From IMG/VR virus record IMGVR_UViG_3300044800_000327, positions 1 to 22,258 of that record: a stretch of DNA of 22,258 bases; one strand, 5' to 3'. Below, one piece after another: positions 21,448-22,258 of this stretch (position 1 is the stretch's first letter; each line of letters starts with the position of its first letter). The notes below the pieces were generated by a model that worked only from the letters and a program-made list of their open reading frames with translations, was not told the origin of the DNA and searched no databases. A program made the translations under genes and the position numbers. This stretch comes from a virus.

Positions 21448-22258
21448 ATGGCTGAAGAAAAAAAAGGTGGAACAATATATCAACAACTTAATTCATTTTT
21501 GAATCTCGGTAGTATGGATGTGCAAACTGCACAACCAACCGTATCTGCAAGTACACCCCCAAAAGAAACAAAAATTATTATTAAGGGTGCATCTCCTGAA
21601 GAAATCCACAAAAAAGGTTTGGAGTTAGAACAAAAAAGAGAACTCCAAAATAAATTCTTTCGTACAACAGACAGAGGTTTCCAAAAAGCACTTCAATATG
21701 AAGCAGCCAGATTACCTGCATATATTGATTATGAAGGTATGGAATATTACCCAATCATTTCAAGTGCATTGGATTTATTCATGGAAGAATCTACAACAAT
21801 TGGCTTGAATGGCAAAATGTTGAATATTTACAGCAATAAAGAACGTATAAAATTTTTACTTGAAGAATTTTTCTATGATATTGTTAATGTAAATGTTAAC
21901 TTACCATTCTGGGTAAGAAACTTGGTTAAATATGGAGACAATTTCGTGTTATTATATGGTGAGAGAAAAAAAGGTATTACACATGTAAAACAATTAGTAA
22001 ACTATGAAATTGAAAGATTTGAAAGAATCCAAAATGGCAAGCCATATGTAAAATTCAAAGAAAGAATGACTGGTGATGAATTCAATACATTTGAAATTGC
22101 TCATTTCAGATTACTTGGTGATGATAAATATCTCCCTTATGGTTCATCAGTGCTTAATAAGGTTCGTAGGGTTTTCAGACAATTGGTTATGGCTGAAGAT
22201 GCTATGTTAACTTACCGTATTATTCGTGCAGGTGAAAAGAAAGTATTCAAAATTGACG
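21448..22258 (+). CDS. Portal vertex protein (T4 gp20-like), N-terminal part, runs off the window
   Basis: 270 codons are visible; the C-terminus is outside. After a flexible N-terminus (EEKKGGTIYQQLNSFLNLGS), residues 85-110 read MEYYPIISSALDLFMEESTT. This is followed by NLPFWVRNLVKYGDNFVLLY and later LPYGSSVLNKVRRVFRQLVM with TYRIIRAGEKKVFKID. These are the conserved features of gp20-type portals: the MxxxPxIxxALDxxxEE helix, the RxxxKYGD motif and the RxxRAxExxVFxID strand. The portal forms the 12-mer ring that docks the terminase and initiates prohead assembly. Position directly after the large terminase fits the usual order. Confidence 0.92.
   Translation, partial: MAEEKKGGTIYQQLNSFLNLGSMDVQTAQPTVSASTPPKETKIIIKGASPEEIHKKGLELEQKRELQNKFFRTTDRGFQKALQYEAARLPAYIDYEGMEYYPIISSALDLFMEESTTIGLNGKMLNIYSNKERIKFLLEEFFYDIVNVNVNLPFWVRNLVKYGDNFVLLYGERKKGITHVKQLVNYEIERFERIQNGKPYVKFKERMTGDEFNTFEIAHFRLLGDDKYLPYGSSVLNKVRRVFRQLVMAEDAMLTYRIIRAGEKKVFKID

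Overview
The window is strongly AT-rich. It reads as part of a large tailed bacteriophage genome, most likely a T4-like myovirus of a Bacteroidota host. The phage evidence is a two-domain large terminase (19272-21374) followed by a gp20-like portal protein (21448 to the window edge), a probable prohead core or internal head protein (15539-18115), a LamG-like virion protein, a tRNA array and an HNH endonuclease. The Bacteroidota evidence is threefold: start codons preceded by A-rich sequence with no clear Shine-Dalgarno, host-type promoters of the form TTTG-N19/20-TAnnTTTG, and several genes of families otherwise typical of Bacteroidota envelopes (PorP/SprF, a T9SS type B sorting domain, and Gln-after-Ala/Gly signal peptides).

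Layout. 1-1649 (minus) is a three-gene operon whose products share an N-terminal tag. 1757-2944 (plus) encodes a secreted low-complexity protein with 22 consecutive Asn. 2930-3319 (minus) encodes a cyclic-phosphate-processing receiver (cREC) protein. 3363-4818 (minus) is a tRNA array: Gln(TTG), Gln(CTG), His(GTG), a degenerate Tyr(GTA) and Pro(TGG), with an HNH gene on the opposite strand inside it. 4845-5043 is its control region. 5080-5412 (minus) encodes another tagged protein. 5565-10333 (plus) is a host-like surface cassette: PorP/SprF, a small lipoprotein and a repeat adhesin with a type B sorting domain, interrupted by one in-frame TAA. 10569-11605 (plus) and 11606-13868 (minus) hold small phage genes, a frameshifted cupin-like gene and the LamG-like protein. 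13962-22258 (plus) is the head and packaging block.

Main observation. The tRNA array appears to be controlled by a leader-peptide attenuator. A host-type promoter is followed by a 23-codon ORF with the run CCG CAA CCA CAG CAT CCA (Pro Gln Pro Gln His Pro). These are the amino acids of the four intact tRNAs downstream. The 3' part of this ORF (GAATGGGG) is the exact complement of the 5' arm (CCCCATTC) of an intrinsic terminator just before tRNA-Pro. The terminator's 3' arm (GAGTGGGG) competes for the same sequence. This is classical his/trp-type attenuator geometry, but applied to a phage's tRNA genes.

Other threads. A recurrent motif, (A)GTATTTATA, sits 11-82 nt upstream of at least eleven gene starts on both strands. 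It is probably the phage late promoter and is the reverse complement of the T4 late -10 element. Several proteins carry a shared N-terminal tag ending in Leu-Asn-Glu, which resembles T4 capsid-targeting sequences cut by the prohead protease at (L/I)-x-E. The 858-aa protein contains eight such hydrophobic-Asn-Glu sites. Everything here comes from reading the sequence; no database search or folding calculation was run.
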